Made by a program: the position numbers and the translations under genes
In this document: in pieces, positions 42,875-50,716 of the stretch
Layout: every line of letters starts with the position of its first letter
Position numbering within the stretch: the stretch's first letter is position 1
Notes under the pieces: generated by a model
Told to the model about the DNA's origin: nothing
The model's database searches: none
The model's input: the letters and a program-made list of their open reading frames with translations, nothing else
Origin: CALMAK01 sp964392265
Lineage (GTDB): Bacteria; Patescibacteriota; Saccharimonadia; Saccharimonadales; Saccharimonadaceae
Assembly (NCBI GenBank): GCA_964392265.1
Contig: CAYMOS010000001.1
Location: 1 to 64,000, forward strand
DNA: 64,000 nucleotides
Direction of reading: 5' to 3'

Positions 42875-43522
42875 TTAAATATAGTCTAGTTTTCGACAAT
42901 CATCCAAGAAGAGCTGAACATCAGGATCATCCAGCGAATAACGCACTTGCTCTACCCAATCCAAATTCAGTCGCGCCCATGACAAGTATTTTTTCTTAGC
43001 AAGAGTAGTATGAAAATAAACATCGTTCTCTAACAAAGGTTTTTGATCACGAATAATACGATCGGCCCATTTGCGAATATCTACCTTAGTCTCGGTAATG
43101 TATCGAGCTGAAAGAATCATTGGCCCCACCGGCAACACTTTAAAGAGCTTATCGCCATCACTCAATGCTTTTGCCGCATCTGAAATGTTACCTCCACTGT
43201 TTTCGGTACTCGCCTCGTGCACGGTTTTCTCTATCAAAGCTATTTCTGTTTCGTCAAAGCCAACCAAGCGTAGCTGTTCAGCTCGCAAGACCTGACCATC
43301 ATCAACACCACTCGTAACATCAACGATGTAGTTAATGTCATGGGTCAAGGCTGCAGCCTCGAGATACTCACGATTCATATCCGGAAATTCCTGAGCAAAT
43401 TCTAACGCTTTTCGTGTCACAAAGCTAATGTGGTGCCAGCCATGAAAAAGAAGCTCTTCTTGATAGTCATCATACAAGCCCCGAAGATTATTTAATAACT
43501 GTTTGGTACGGTCAGATTCCAT
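42875..43522 (-). CDS. HD-domain phosphohydrolase
   Basis: 215 residues. HHISFV (first His), later ALTHDINYI (the HD pair) and a distal Asp define an HD metal-dependent phosphohydrolase. Relatives cleave nucleotides or cyclic nucleotides. The start at 43522 is six bases after TGC TATTAT (43529-43534); the upstream ATG lies within that promoter. It is divergent from the P-loop kinase gene. Confidence 0.82.
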   Translation of the reverse strand: MESDRTKQLLNNLRGLYDDYQEELLFHGWHHISFVTRKALEFAQEFPDMNREYLEAAALTHDINYIVDVTSGVDDGQVLRAEQLRLVGFDETEIALIEKTVHEASTENSGGNISDAAKALSDGDKLFKVLPVGPMILSARYITETKVDIRKWADRIIRDQKPLLENDVYFHTTLAKKKYLSWARLNLDWVEQVRYSLDDPDVQLFLDDCRKLDYI

Positions 43523-43608
43523 ATCAGCATAATAGCACATCACGACAACCAGGGCTTAACTTTAACCCACCAGCCTAGGCCTGAAGGTATGGTATTATAA
43601 GACCATCT

Positions 43609-44223
43609 ATGAATGATAAAGACAACCATCAACTCCTCTTACAATTTATCGATAAGCTACCCGTCAAGGAACATAATTCCCGGCAATTATTCGTCATTGG
43701 CATGATTGGCCTCAACGGCTCAGGAAAGTCGTACTTGGCACGACAGATCGCCGACCAAATAGGCCTTTATGTTGGCAGCAATGATTCGATTCGACGATTT
43801 TTAAACGAGCAAGGATTTACCGGAGACGCTCCCGTTCAAGACACGCTTCAATTTATCGCCGAAGAATCGAGTAAATACCTCTACGATCACCGAGTCAGCC
43901 ATATTATTGACGCAGACCTGATAAAATTTCACGCCAACGCTAGGCGCAACGCCGAGGCGCATGGTGCAAGATTTTACCTGATTGACGTACAGTGCCCTGA
44001 ACCAGTTATGCGAGAACGCATTACAACCCGACTAACTGACGTAAATGCCGGTCGGTCCGATAATGATTCCCGTGCCGACATAAACGAGTTTGAGAAGCGG
44101 CTTGCCTTGCACAATGAACTACCCAAACCCGTCTGTGATTTCACCGTTATGACTAATCAAGATCTCACCCCGCAAATTGATACCATCATCGCTACCCTGC
44201 GGCAAGATGAAGTGATTGAATAG
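43609..44223 (+). CDS. P-loop kinase, AAA_33/Zeta-like
   Basis: 204 residues. P-loop GLNGSGKSYLARQIAD, then SNDSIRRFL (substrate side), IIDADLI, and R-rich lid QCPEPVMRERITTR. This matches the small P-loop kinases (AAA_33) that phosphorylate nucleic-acid 5' ends, nucleosides or small alcohols. Just downstream is a HAD-like gene, a pairing that recalls polynucleotide kinase-phosphatase, but this is inference. Confidence 0.78.
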   Translation: MNDKDNHQLLLQFIDKLPVKEHNSRQLFVIGMIGLNGSGKSYLARQIADQIGLYVGSNDSIRRFLNEQGFTGDAPVQDTLQFIAEESSKYLYDHRVSHIIDADLIKFHANARRNAEAHGARFYLIDVQCPEPVMRERITTRLTDVNAGRSDNDSRADINEFEKRLALHNELPKPVCDFTVMTNQDLTPQIDTIIATLRQDEVIE

Positions 44224-44224
44224 T

Positions 44225-45193
44225 ATGAAAACTCATGATTCACCAGTGGGAGATATGCCCCCGACACACGAGCAGAACGATTCTTCTGCCCGCAATCTTT
44301 TGCGAGAAAAGTTCTATACAGCTTTTGGTGTTGTGCTTGATAAATATGGGGTGAGCAATACAGCAGAAACAGCCGAATTACTCTTTGATGCATTGTACGC
44401 GAGGGACATCGTTGTAGAGGCGTACGACATTCCAGAGGACCTTCGGTTTCCAGATAGATTTACTGTTCTAAGAGAGAAGTTGCCAGGACTTGCCGATACA
44501 GTGCCGGCACGCGAAGAGTTTGTGCAAGCCGTCAACGACACACTAACCCGAGATCAAGAAATCCACGAAGATAGTCTCTACCCTGGTGCCAAGGATACAG
44601 TGAAAGTGATGGCCTCAAAAGGTCCAACTGTCATCTGGACGGCCGGTGATACACACGGCCAGCCACAGTCTGATCGACCCGGTAGTTATGAACAGCTAAA
44701 GAAGGTTGCTGGTGCAGGTATCGGTGCGATCCGCCGAGAGATATACCATGATCAGCAAGTTGCGGCCGGTGATACAAATAGGCCAAGGCTTAATGATATC
44801 CTTACAGTAGCTGCAGCCGAAGACAAGTTTAGCCCAGAGATAATCGAACGTGTCGCGGGCTACTTACAGCAACAAGAGATAACAGAAGTTGTTGTCTTAG
44901 AAGACCGCCTTGCGCATATTCAACGCCTTCTACCCCTCCTTGATCAACATGGTATTCATGGCAGAGGTTTTTGGCTGCGGCAGGGTCGACATAGTGAACA
45001 GGCAAGCGATATTCCTGCGGAGATTACGACCTTCGATTCAATCGAAGAAGTTGGCCAGTATATAGGAGGTTTAGATGATGGTATTGGGTTTGTCTGTGAC
45101 TTTGATGGGGTATTGTCCAATCAGGCAAAGCGCAAAAGACTACAGGCTGATGCACTGTACGAGATGATGAAAGAACATCAGTGGTTAGTATGA
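44225..45193 (+). CDS. HAD-like protein with rearranged motifs
   Basis: 322 residues. The N-terminal 100 residues are helical. The middle has VIWTAGDTHG (like HAD motif II) and later EVVVLEDRLAHIQ (like motif IV). The nucleophile motif, GFVCDFDGVLSNQ, is at residue about 295, near the C-terminus, instead of at the N-terminus. This order suggests circular permutation or a second, cut-off HAD domain. It starts next to the stop of the kinase gene. Confidence 0.6.
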   Translation: MKTHDSPVGDMPPTHEQNDSSARNLLREKFYTAFGVVLDKYGVSNTAETAELLFDALYARDIVVEAYDIPEDLRFPDRFTVLREKLPGLADTVPAREEFVQAVNDTLTRDQEIHEDSLYPGAKDTVKVMASKGPTVIWTAGDTHGQPQSDRPGSYEQLKKVAGAGIGAIRREIYHDQQVAAGDTNRPRLNDILTVAAAEDKFSPEIIERVAGYLQQQEITEVVVLEDRLAHIQRLLPLLDQHGIHGRGFWLRQGRHSEQASDIPAEITTFDSIEEVGQYIGGLDDGIGFVCDFDGVLSNQAKRKRLQADALYEMMKEHQWLV

Positions 45194-45619
45194 CTATAGG
45201 GTATGCAAAAAATTCCTAACAATCGTCTTTGATGGTTCCATTATATCGATAGCGTCAATCTCATCAACACCAACCCAGTAGGCATCATCTACCTCAGCCT
45301 CCTGAAGCTTAAAGTTAGCCGTTTCAATATGACATTCATAAAACAAAGCCACAAACTGCATAACATCCTCGTCGCGCTCGGCAAACCATTCGCCGACGTC
45401 CACTAGCCGTCCAACCGAGCTTTGCACACCTAGCTCTTCGTAGACTTCACGCACCAGACTCTCTTTCACCGTCTCACCCAACTCGATAATTCCCCCAGGT
45501 AAATGATACCGTTTATAACCCGATATCGTAGGGTCTGCCTGTCGCAGAACAAGAACTTTGCTTTGATCGTTTGCAATAAGGGCTTTAACTGCTGTATAGA
45601 GAATATTGGGGCGTTTCAT
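45194..45619 (-). CDS. Nudix hydrolase
   Basis: 141 residues with an intact Nudix box (G-GIIEL-GE-TVKESLV-RE-V-Y-EE-LGV). Substrate unknown. TGT TACAAT lies six bases before the ATG at 45619, so it is probably leaderless. It ends one base from the convergent HAD-like gene. Confidence 0.87.
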   Translation of the reverse strand: MKRPNILYTAVKALIANDQSKVLVLRQADPTISGYKRYHLPGGIIELGETVKESLVREVYEELGVQSSVGRLVDVGEWFAERDEDVMQFVALFYECHIETANFKLQEAEVDDAYWVGVDEIDAIDIMEPSKTIVRNFLHTL

Positions 45620-45690
45620 TGCCTTATTGTAACAAATAAATAATCCGAACGGGCGTACGCTCGAAACAACCCCTCAACACGAGAGTCTGT

Positions 45691-45696
45691 TAAAAT
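45691..45696 (+). promoter_or_regulatory. Extended -10 of the RdgB gene, leaderless
   Basis: TGT TAAAAT, six bases before the ATG at 45703; no ribosome site. Confidence 0.6.
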
Positions 45697-45702
45697 CAGG
45701 AT

Positions 45703-46260
45703 ATGACGACTTATCTTATTACCGGCAATCCAGGAAAACTGCGCGAATTGCAGGCTGTATTACCTCCATCACTCGGACTAACTCACAAAGATCTCGATCT
45801 TAACGAGATTCAATCAATTGACCCGCACGAGATCGTCTCACATAAGGTGCGCGAGGCGTACCGAATTGTCGGCGAGCCTGTTATTGTGGAAGATGTTTCA
45901 GCTGAACTCGAATCGCTCAATGGCCTACCTGGCCCCTTTGTGAAGTTCTTCATGCAAAAACTTGGCAACGATTCGCTGTATAAACTTGGTGGCGAAGGCG
46001 ACCGTATCACCGTCCGCTGCACGATGGCCTATTTTGACGGCGAGCGCGAAATCATTGTCGACGGCATCATGCTTGGCACCATTACGGCCCCGACCGACCA
46101 TAACAAACTTGGCTCTGGTTTCGGTTTTGACAGCGTTATCATACCAGACGGCTACGACCAAACGCTGTATGACCTGGGCATGGAGACTAAAAACACACTT
46201 AGCCACCGCTATCACGCCGCCATCAAAATGGCTGATGCCTTGGCTGAGATAATCAAATAA
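45703..46260 (+). CDS. rdgB: RdgB/HAM1 XTP/ITP pyrophosphatase
   Basis: 185 residues. TGNPGKLRELQ (about 6-16), EIVSHKVREAYR, VIVEDVSAEL, LNGLPGPFVKFFM and the C-terminal LSHRYHAAIKMADAL are diagnostic. The enzyme removes deaminated purine nucleotides (ITP, XTP) from the pool before they enter DNA or RNA. The minus-strand tRNA-Ile2 terminator overlaps its stop. Confidence 0.93.
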   Translation: MTTYLITGNPGKLRELQAVLPPSLGLTHKDLDLNEIQSIDPHEIVSHKVREAYRIVGEPVIVEDVSAELESLNGLPGPFVKFFMQKLGNDSLYKLGGEGDRITVRCTMAYFDGEREIIVDGIMLGTITAPTDHNKLGSGFGFDSVIIPDGYDQTLYDLGMETKNTLSHRYHAAIKMADALAEIIK

Positions 46261-46279
46261 AAAACACCCTCCTTGGGGT
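46258..46279 (-). terminator. Terminator of tRNA-Ile2
   Basis: On the minus strand CACCC-CAAGGA-GGGTG then TTTTTT, beginning about 19 bases after the CCA end. It overlaps the last codon of the RdgB gene on the other strand. Confidence 0.75.
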
Positions 46280-46297
46280 GAACGTGCAATTTATCCT

Positions 46298-46373
46298 TGG
46301 TGGGGGTGGCTGGACTTGAACCGGCGACCAACAGGTTATGAGCCCGCTGCTCTAACCACTGAGCTACACCCCC
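46298..46373 (-). tRNA. tRNA-Ile2 (CAT anticodon, lysidine type)
   Basis: Acceptor GGGGGTG/CACCCCC, D arm with AGTGGTTA loop, anticodon loop CTCATAA, TTGGTCGC variable/T region, encoded CCA. The body closely follows E. coli ileX-type tRNA rather than tRNA-Met, so I call it the AUA-reading isoleucine tRNA. TilS, which would modify it, is encoded at 30561-31382. An elongator-Met identity cannot be fully excluded. Confidence 0.8.
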
Positions 46374-46424
46374 AATGGGTGATATTGTACAGCAAACAGT
46401 GGTACAATGATAGGGTAACACCTC

Positions 46425-46853
46425 ATGAAACAAAGACTATTCCATCGTGCGGTCTACCGCATCAAACACAACTACCTCACCCTTAATAACGTAATTATTG
46501 GGTTCGCTTTTGTGATTGCCATTGGCTGGGTGTGGGGATCATTGGGAGTGATGCAACGCAACTATACCCTTCAGCAGAATCTTAACCGCAAGAATCAAGA
46601 ACTGCAGCTGGCCCAGCTAGAAACACGCAGTCTCGAACTAGAACAGCAGTATTTTAAAACCGAAGAATACCAGGAACTGGCCGTCCGTGCCCGGTTAGGC
46701 AAAGGACTGCCGGATGAAAAGGTGCTAATCCTCCCCAAACAAGACGAGAATACCCTCCTGACACCGACCACCACTCGCCAACCAACTGGCCGTCCCGACC
46801 AGCCCAGCAACTTTGAACAGTGGATGGATTTTCTGTTTGGACGCCACTCATAA
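46425..46853 (+). CDS. FtsB/DivIC-like septum protein
   Basis: 142 residues: one membrane helix (about 23-43), a coiled coil (QNLNRKNQELQLAQLETRSLELEQQ), and then YFKTEEYQELAVRARLG, the pattern of the septum formation initiator family, followed by a disordered Pro/Thr-rich tail. Members link early and late divisome proteins in cell division. A TACAAT box lies about 19 bases before the start. Confidence 0.8.
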   Translation: MKQRLFHRAVYRIKHNYLTLNNVIIGFAFVIAIGWVWGSLGVMQRNYTLQQNLNRKNQELQLAQLETRSLELEQQYFKTEEYQELAVRARLGKGLPDEKVLILPKQDENTLLTPTTTRQPTGRPDQPSNFEQWMDFLFGRHS

Positions 46854-46857
46854 CACC

Positions 46858-46886
46858 TTGTAAAAGTCAGCTCGATCTGATATGAT
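46858..46886 (+). promoter_or_regulatory. tRNA-fMet promoter
   Basis: TTGTAA (46858-46863), 17-bp spacer, TATGAT (46881-46886), then eleven bases to the mature tRNA 5' end. Confidence 0.75.
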
Positions 46887-46897
46887 AGTTGATGTAT

Positions 46898-46975
46898 CGC
46901 GGGGTGGAGCAGTCTGGTCAGCTCGCGTGGCTCATAACCACGAGGTCAGAGGTTCAAATCCTCTCCCCGCAACCA
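46898..46975 (+). tRNA. Initiator tRNA-fMet (CAT)
   Basis: It starts CGCGGGG and ends CCCCGCA-A-CCA, with the C1-A72 mismatch that marks initiators. The anticodon loop is CTCATAA in a stem CGTGG/CCACG, which has two rather than three G-C pairs next to the loop. The CCA is encoded. It is followed directly by a hairpin terminator. Confidence 0.93.
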
Positions 46976-47011
46976 AGAAAAAATGATTACCGTTTGGTAA
47001 TCATTTTTTCT
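46976..47011 (+). terminator. Terminator of tRNA-fMet
   Basis: A 16-bp perfect stem (46976-46991 with 46996-47011) with a GTTT loop and A/T runs on both arms, starting right after the CCA. It also suits the convergent gene ending at 47017. Confidence 0.88.
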
Positions 47012-47016
47012 TTGCG

Positions 47017-47538
47017 TCAATAATCACTTCGCTCGCGTCTTTCCTGTCTTGCGCGTTGTTGCGCCAGATAGAGGTTCATTACCCTTTTGCGCTCTTCGGG
47101 ATCTTCAATGGCATTAATACGTGCAGTTTCGACTGATCGAGTTAGTTCTCGTACCGTCTCGGCCCCTGCATGATTAGTACGCGCCCGTTCTTGTTCTGCC
47201 CGTGCCCTTTCGCGTTGCCGCAGTTCTGACGGTGGCGGACCTAATCGATCACGAATCTGATCGGAAGAAAATTGACCCTGATTCTCTATGGCATCATATT
47301 GCCGATTCCAATCAGCATCAAGCTCTTCATCTGACAGCTCTTGTGGCGCAGACTCCTTGACGAGGCTAGCAGGCAGCTGGACAAGATCAGGTTGCGAACC
47401 AAAATAGTGATCAGGAATGTACTCCTCCGGGTCAGCACCACCGTTATTCCATCCGTATTCATCGGGGACGTCAGGCGGTACAACGTCACCGTCATCAGTG
47501 AATTCAACAAAGATACCTGGGTAATCTCGTTCGCTCAT
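47017..47538 (-). CDS. Unknown hydrophilic protein, acidic N-terminus, basic coiled tail
   Basis: 173 residues with an acidic, Tyr/Pro-rich N-terminal half (FVEFTDDGDVVPPDVPDEYG) and a charged, helical C-terminal half rich in Arg/Glu (RQRERARAEQERART). There are no membrane segments or catalytic motifs. The promoter is strong and predicts a leaderless start at 47538. Probably well expressed; function unknown. Confidence 0.65.
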   Translation of the reverse strand: MSERDYPGIFVEFTDDGDVVPPDVPDEYGWNNGGADPEEYIPDHYFGSQPDLVQLPASLVKESAPQELSDEELDADWNRQYDAIENQGQFSSDQIRDRLGPPPSELRQRERARAEQERARTNHAGAETVRELTRSVETARINAIEDPEERKRVMNLYLAQQRARQERRERSDY

Positions 47539-47544
47539 AGTTTC

Positions 47545-47573
47545 ATTATACCACAAGCATGTTGAAAAGTCAA
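47545..47573 (-). promoter_or_regulatory. Leaderless consensus promoter
   Basis: Minus strand: TTGACT (47568-47573), 17 bp, TATAAT (47545-47550), six bases, ATG at 47538. Confidence 0.85.
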
Positions 47574-47574
47574 T

Positions 47575-48666
47575 CTATCCCCAACGGAATAGACGAATCG
47601 CCAAGGCGTAAATCACCACTACCCAGACACCGATAATCGCCAGTTGTGGTCCAAGATCAATCAGATTAGCCCCTTCGGTCGTGATATAGCGAATACCATC
47701 AACCACAGGTGTCAGCGGTAAATACCCCGTAATCCCCTGCAGCCACTCTGGCATCAGAAAGCGCGGGAAGAACACACCCGAGAGGAACATCAACGGAAAC
47801 GACACGGCATTTGACAGCACTGCCGATTGATTCTCGTTCTTTGCCCAGCCACCAATCAAGAGGCCAAACCCTAGCATCATCATAATGGCAATGATCAGGA
47901 AAACACCAAGCTGCAACCAATCACCACGCATGTCGAAATGAAATACCGTCAGCGCTACGATCAACATCAGCGCCAGCGACATCATGCCAACTAGTCCGTA
48001 ATACATCAGGGTGCCAAATACTAGCTGGGTACGCGTGAAGGGTGTTGCCCGAATACGACGCAAGCTGCCGTTCTTTTTCTCGGCTGGCAGCTGATTCGCC
48101 AGACCAAAGATGCCCATACTAAGAATCGAGAAGCCAAGCAGACCCGAGATCATGTAATCAAACTGGGTAAGATTAGCCGTGGAAGTCGGCTTCTGCACCA
48201 CTGTAAACAGAGGTTGTGACCCCGTAATCTCTTGTCCGAGCCCTCTGAGCTGCGCATCAATGATCGATCCGATGGTCCGTCCCGTATCAGGGCTGGCCTC
48301 GTTATAAAATACATTGAGCGCTCCGGAAGGATGTTTATCCTGGTTCAGCTGGCCAAACTCCTTTGGTATTTCGATGATAGTGTCAATTTCGTTACGACCC
48401 ATCTTTTCTTTTGCCTCATCAAACGAATTGACTTCAACCTCCTTAAATGTGTCCTCGGACTTTAAACCTTCGACAAATTGTTTGGCAAATTGCGTCTCAG
48501 AATGGTTAAAGACGGCGACATCAAAACTAATATCACTATCATTACGGAAGATCGATCCGAATACAAATAAGAATAAGAGCGGAAATGCCAAGGTAAAAAA
48601 CAGCGCCACCGGATCGCGGAAGAACCGTTTGATTTGAGTAAATGCAAAGATAAAGATTGCGCGCAT
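47575..48666 (-). CDS. ABC-2 type transporter permease
   Basis: 363 residues: one N-terminal span (about 21-40), a large outer domain, then five C-terminal spans, with the ABC-2 pattern LPAEKKNGSLRRIRATPFTRTQLVFG and FPLMFLSGVFFPR. It exports lipid-linked or hydrophobic compounds, polymers or drugs. The ATPase gene ends three bases before its ATG. Confidence 0.87.
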   Translation of the reverse strand: MRAIFIFAFTQIKRFFRDPVALFFTLAFPLLFLFVFGSIFRNDSDISFDVAVFNHSETQFAKQFVEGLKSEDTFKEVEVNSFDEAKEKMGRNEIDTIIEIPKEFGQLNQDKHPSGALNVFYNEASPDTGRTIGSIIDAQLRGLGQEITGSQPLFTVVQKPTSTANLTQFDYMISGLLGFSILSMGIFGLANQLPAEKKNGSLRRIRATPFTRTQLVFGTLMYYGLVGMMSLALMLIVALTVFHFDMRGDWLQLGVFLIIAIMMMLGFGLLIGGWAKNENQSAVLSNAVSFPLMFLSGVFFPRFLMPEWLQGITGYLPLTPVVDGIRYITTEGANLIDLGPQLAIIGVWVVVIYALAIRLFRWG

Positions 48667-48669
48667 AGT

Positions 48670-49434
48670 TTATTCCCGTAATGCCTTTCCGGTCAGATCA
48701 ATATATACATCCTCGAGGTTGGCCTGTTCGACCACTTCGGGCTTTTTAAACCCGCGGCCTAGAAGATCCTTGATCATCTTCTTTGGACTGTCCATGGCAA
48801 TAATCTTGCCGTTGTCCATGATTGCCAGACGGTCACAGAGCAATTGCGCCTCTTCCATGTAATGTGAGGTGAGGACAACCGTGATGCCGCGCTTTTTGAT
48901 CGCCTTGATAAGATCCCATAAATGACGACGAGCTTGAGGATCAAGCCCGGTGGTTGGTTCGTCCAGAAACAGGACGCGTGGCTCGTTGACAAGGGCAGAG
49001 GCAATACTAAAACGTTGCTTTTGACCACCAGACAGTTTTTCAGGATAGCTACTTGCCTTGTCCTCTAATTCAACGCTGGCAAGAAGTTCCATTGGATCGA
49101 CCTTTTTGCCATAGAAACTGGCAAACATCGTCAACTGTTCACGGAGTGTTACCTTGTCATAAAAAGCCGAGCTTTGCAATTGAATACCAATGATGTGTTT
49201 AATCTTGCCTGGGTGTTTGGCGACATCGATACCATCCAAGATAACCGATCCCTCATCAATCGAGCGTAGCGCCTCTATCATCTCGAGGGTCGTCGTCTTA
49301 CCTGCACCGTTCGGCCCTAAAATACCAAATACTTCACCCTCACGAACCGTAAAACTAATCCCTTTAACGGTCGTGACGTTGCCATAGCGTTTCGTCAGCC
49401 CCTCAGCAATGATGATATCTTTCCCTTTTTTCAT
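48670..49434 (-). CDS. ABC transporter ATPase (ABC-2 partner)
   Basis: 254 residues: Walker A GPNGAGKTTT, signature LSGGQKQR, Walker B VLFLDEPTTGLDP and H-loop TSHY, of the DrrA/CcmA-like export class. TGA TATACT lies eight bases before the ATG. It powers the permease encoded next. Confidence 0.92.
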   Translation of the reverse strand: MKKGKDIIIAEGLTKRYGNVTTVKGISFTVREGEVFGILGPNGAGKTTTLEMIEALRSIDEGSVILDGIDVAKHPGKIKHIIGIQLQSSAFYDKVTLREQLTMFASFYGKKVDPMELLASVELEDKASSYPEKLSGGQKQRFSIASALVNEPRVLFLDEPTTGLDPQARRHLWDLIKAIKKRGITVVLTSHYMEEAQLLCDRLAIMDNGKIIAMDSPKKMIKDLLGRGFKKPEVVEQANLEDVYIDLTGKALRE

Positions 49435-49484
49435 TTACTTTCAGTATATCATGCAACATTGGCAGATTCGAGTGCGTCAGCACG

Positions 49485-49556
49485 AGCTTTAGGGGGTGGG
49501 ATGAGTTTTTTGAATTCATTTCAAAAAACGAAATGGAGGGGTGAGCCCCTCCTAAA
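49485..49556. repeat. Structured repeat, copy A
   Basis: GAGCTTTAGGGGG, a hairpin with GTTTTTT/AAAAAAC ends enclosing GAATTCATTTC, then TGGAGGGGTGAGCCCCT with its own AGGGG/CCCCT hairpin. It aligns along its length with copy B (49683-49747), but the hairpin arms differ while staying complementary. It lies upstream of the ABC ATPase gene on the minus strand. Confidence 0.6.
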
Positions 49557-49558
49557 AT

Positions 49559-49588
49559 AAATTGCCCTCCCGGGGAGGAGGGCAATTT
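49559..49588. terminator. Bidirectional terminator
   Basis: AAATTGCCCTCC / GGAGGGCAATTT, 12-bp perfect stem with a CGGGGA loop, between repeat copies A and B. Confidence 0.8.
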
Positions 49589-49654
49589 GGCACCTGTTTG
49601 TTTGATAATACTGTACCATCATTTTAACCATAAACACAAGTGCTTTGTAAAAAA

Positions 49655-49691
49655 CTAAAGCTCGCGTAGCACGAGCGCTAGCGAGCTTTAG
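49655..49691 (-). terminator. Terminator of the 68-residue protein gene
   Basis: CTAAAGCTCGC pairs with GCGAGCTTTAG, followed on the minus strand by TTTTTT (49649-49654). One arm is shared with repeat copy B. Confidence 0.8.
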
Positions 49692-49747
49692 GGGATGGAA
49701 GTTCTCTGCGAATTTACTTCAAAGAGAACTGGAGGGGTAAACCCCTA
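49683..49747. repeat. Structured repeat, copy B
   Basis: GAGCTTTAGGGGA, a hairpin with GTTCTCT/AGAGAAC ends enclosing GAATTTACTTC, then TGGAGGGGTAAACCCCT. Compared with copy A, three arm positions differ with compensating changes on the other side. On the minus strand it begins at the stop codon of the gene 49745-49951. The rest of 49435-49744 has no gene. Confidence 0.6.
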
Positions 49748-49951
49748 CTTCTTTTTAGAAACAGTAAGGAAACCGTTGCGTGGGTTTTCTTTAACGATGC
49801 GGTCTGCTGGTAGATCAACAGGCGTACCCTTTGCGTTCTTTTCTACCTTTGCAAAAAAGTAGATAGTTTGGGTTTTACCACCGCGTAGAGTTACGTCTGT
49901 GCTGTGCAGGTAGTAAGTAACGCCCTTTGAGTTAGTGTGACTGTAAGCCAT
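49745..49951 (-). CDS. Small conserved protein, YegP-like or CPR-specific
   Basis: 68 residues: MAYSHTNSKGVTYYLHS, TLRGGKTQTIYFFAK and VKENPRNGFLTVSKK. Similar short proteins with SKGxxYYLH and a basic end are, to my recollection, widespread in CPR genomes; no function is known to me. A strong promoter and an AGGAGGT site eleven bases from the ATG suggest high expression. It is possibly a small nucleic-acid-binding beta-sheet protein. Confidence 0.7.
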   Translation of the reverse strand: MAYSHTNSKGVTYYLHSTDVTLRGGKTQTIYFFAKVEKNAKGTPVDLPADRIVKENPRNGFLTVSKKK

Positions 49952-49987
49952 TGTAGTTTATACCTCCTATTAGTTCTTACAAGGGTA

Positions 49988-50016
49988 AGATTACCGCGTG
50001 AAATGTCAGATGTCAA
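49988..50016 (-). promoter_or_regulatory. Strong promoter of the 68-residue protein
   Basis: Minus strand: TTGACA (50011-50016), 17 bp, TAATCT (49988-49993), a leader of about 30 nt with AGGAGGT. This is one of the few clearly non-leaderless promoters here. Confidence 0.8.
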
Positions 50017-50020
50017 CACC

Positions 50021-50671
50021 TTAGATATTTCGGTAGTGTTTACGTAGGAGCAGTCGAAGGATCATCACCCCTATAAGACGAGCAATGATTAACAGTAGTA
50101 TAACCAGGCAGATAATGACTGATAAACCAGCAAAATCAGGGGACCAAAGTGGCGAAATAAAATTATGGCGAAACAGCTCCTTATTGGGTGGCTCGACCTG
50201 ATTAATCAACTTTTCACCTTCGGGATATTTGGCTAATTCGTTGCGCTGACAGGCAATATAGCGCGCATCCGGCCAGCGCCAGCCATTTGCCCGCGCCAAT
50301 GGGCCACAAACTTCGTTTTCGATCTTAAGATAGATATTCTGACCGCCAGATTGATTCTGCTTTTGGGCAGCCTCTTGGATGGCCTGCCATGCCCTGTTGT
50401 AGGACTCCTGCAGGTAAATAACCCCTGTATCTGCATTCATGTGTGCCGCCGCATACCGCTGGAGATCATACAACCGATTACGCAGGATATCTGCATCACC
50501 CTGTTTATCGGCCGACATGACCGCTTCGCGACGCTGCACCATACCGATGTTATTAAGGCGTAGGAACGTGGCCGTCACAAACAATGCCAAGACTAAAATA
50601 AGCACTAGCTGCCAAGTCTTCACCTGCTGCAGCCGCTTCAATCCTCGCTCGCGCTGTTGTCGCTTGGTCAT
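50021..50671 (-). CDS. Two-span envelope protein, unknown
   Basis: 216 residues: a basic N-terminus, a membrane helix (about 20-40), a polar outer domain of about 130 residues with two cysteines (VCGPL, IACQRN), and a second helix near 180-205 with a basic end. It resembles the protein at 57675-58229 in layout. It is probably an envelope or pilus-associated factor, but nothing proves it. Confidence 0.6.
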   Translation of the reverse strand: MTKRQQRERGLKRLQQVKTWQLVLILVLALFVTATFLRLNNIGMVQRREAVMSADKQGDADILRNRLYDLQRYAAAHMNADTGVIYLQESYNRAWQAIQEAAQKQNQSGGQNIYLKIENEVCGPLARANGWRWPDARYIACQRNELAKYPEGEKLINQVEPPNKELFRHNFISPLWSPDFAGLSVIICLVILLLIIARLIGVMILRLLLRKHYRNI

Positions 50672-50716
50672 TAAGACACCCCACCAATCATTACTGATTA
50701 AAGTATAGCATAAACA

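Noticed and set aside
49403..49585. 60-residue minus-strand frame over repeat copy A
   Set aside because: It runs through two hairpins and the ABC ATPase promoter and has no ribosome site; the structured repeat explains the sequence better.
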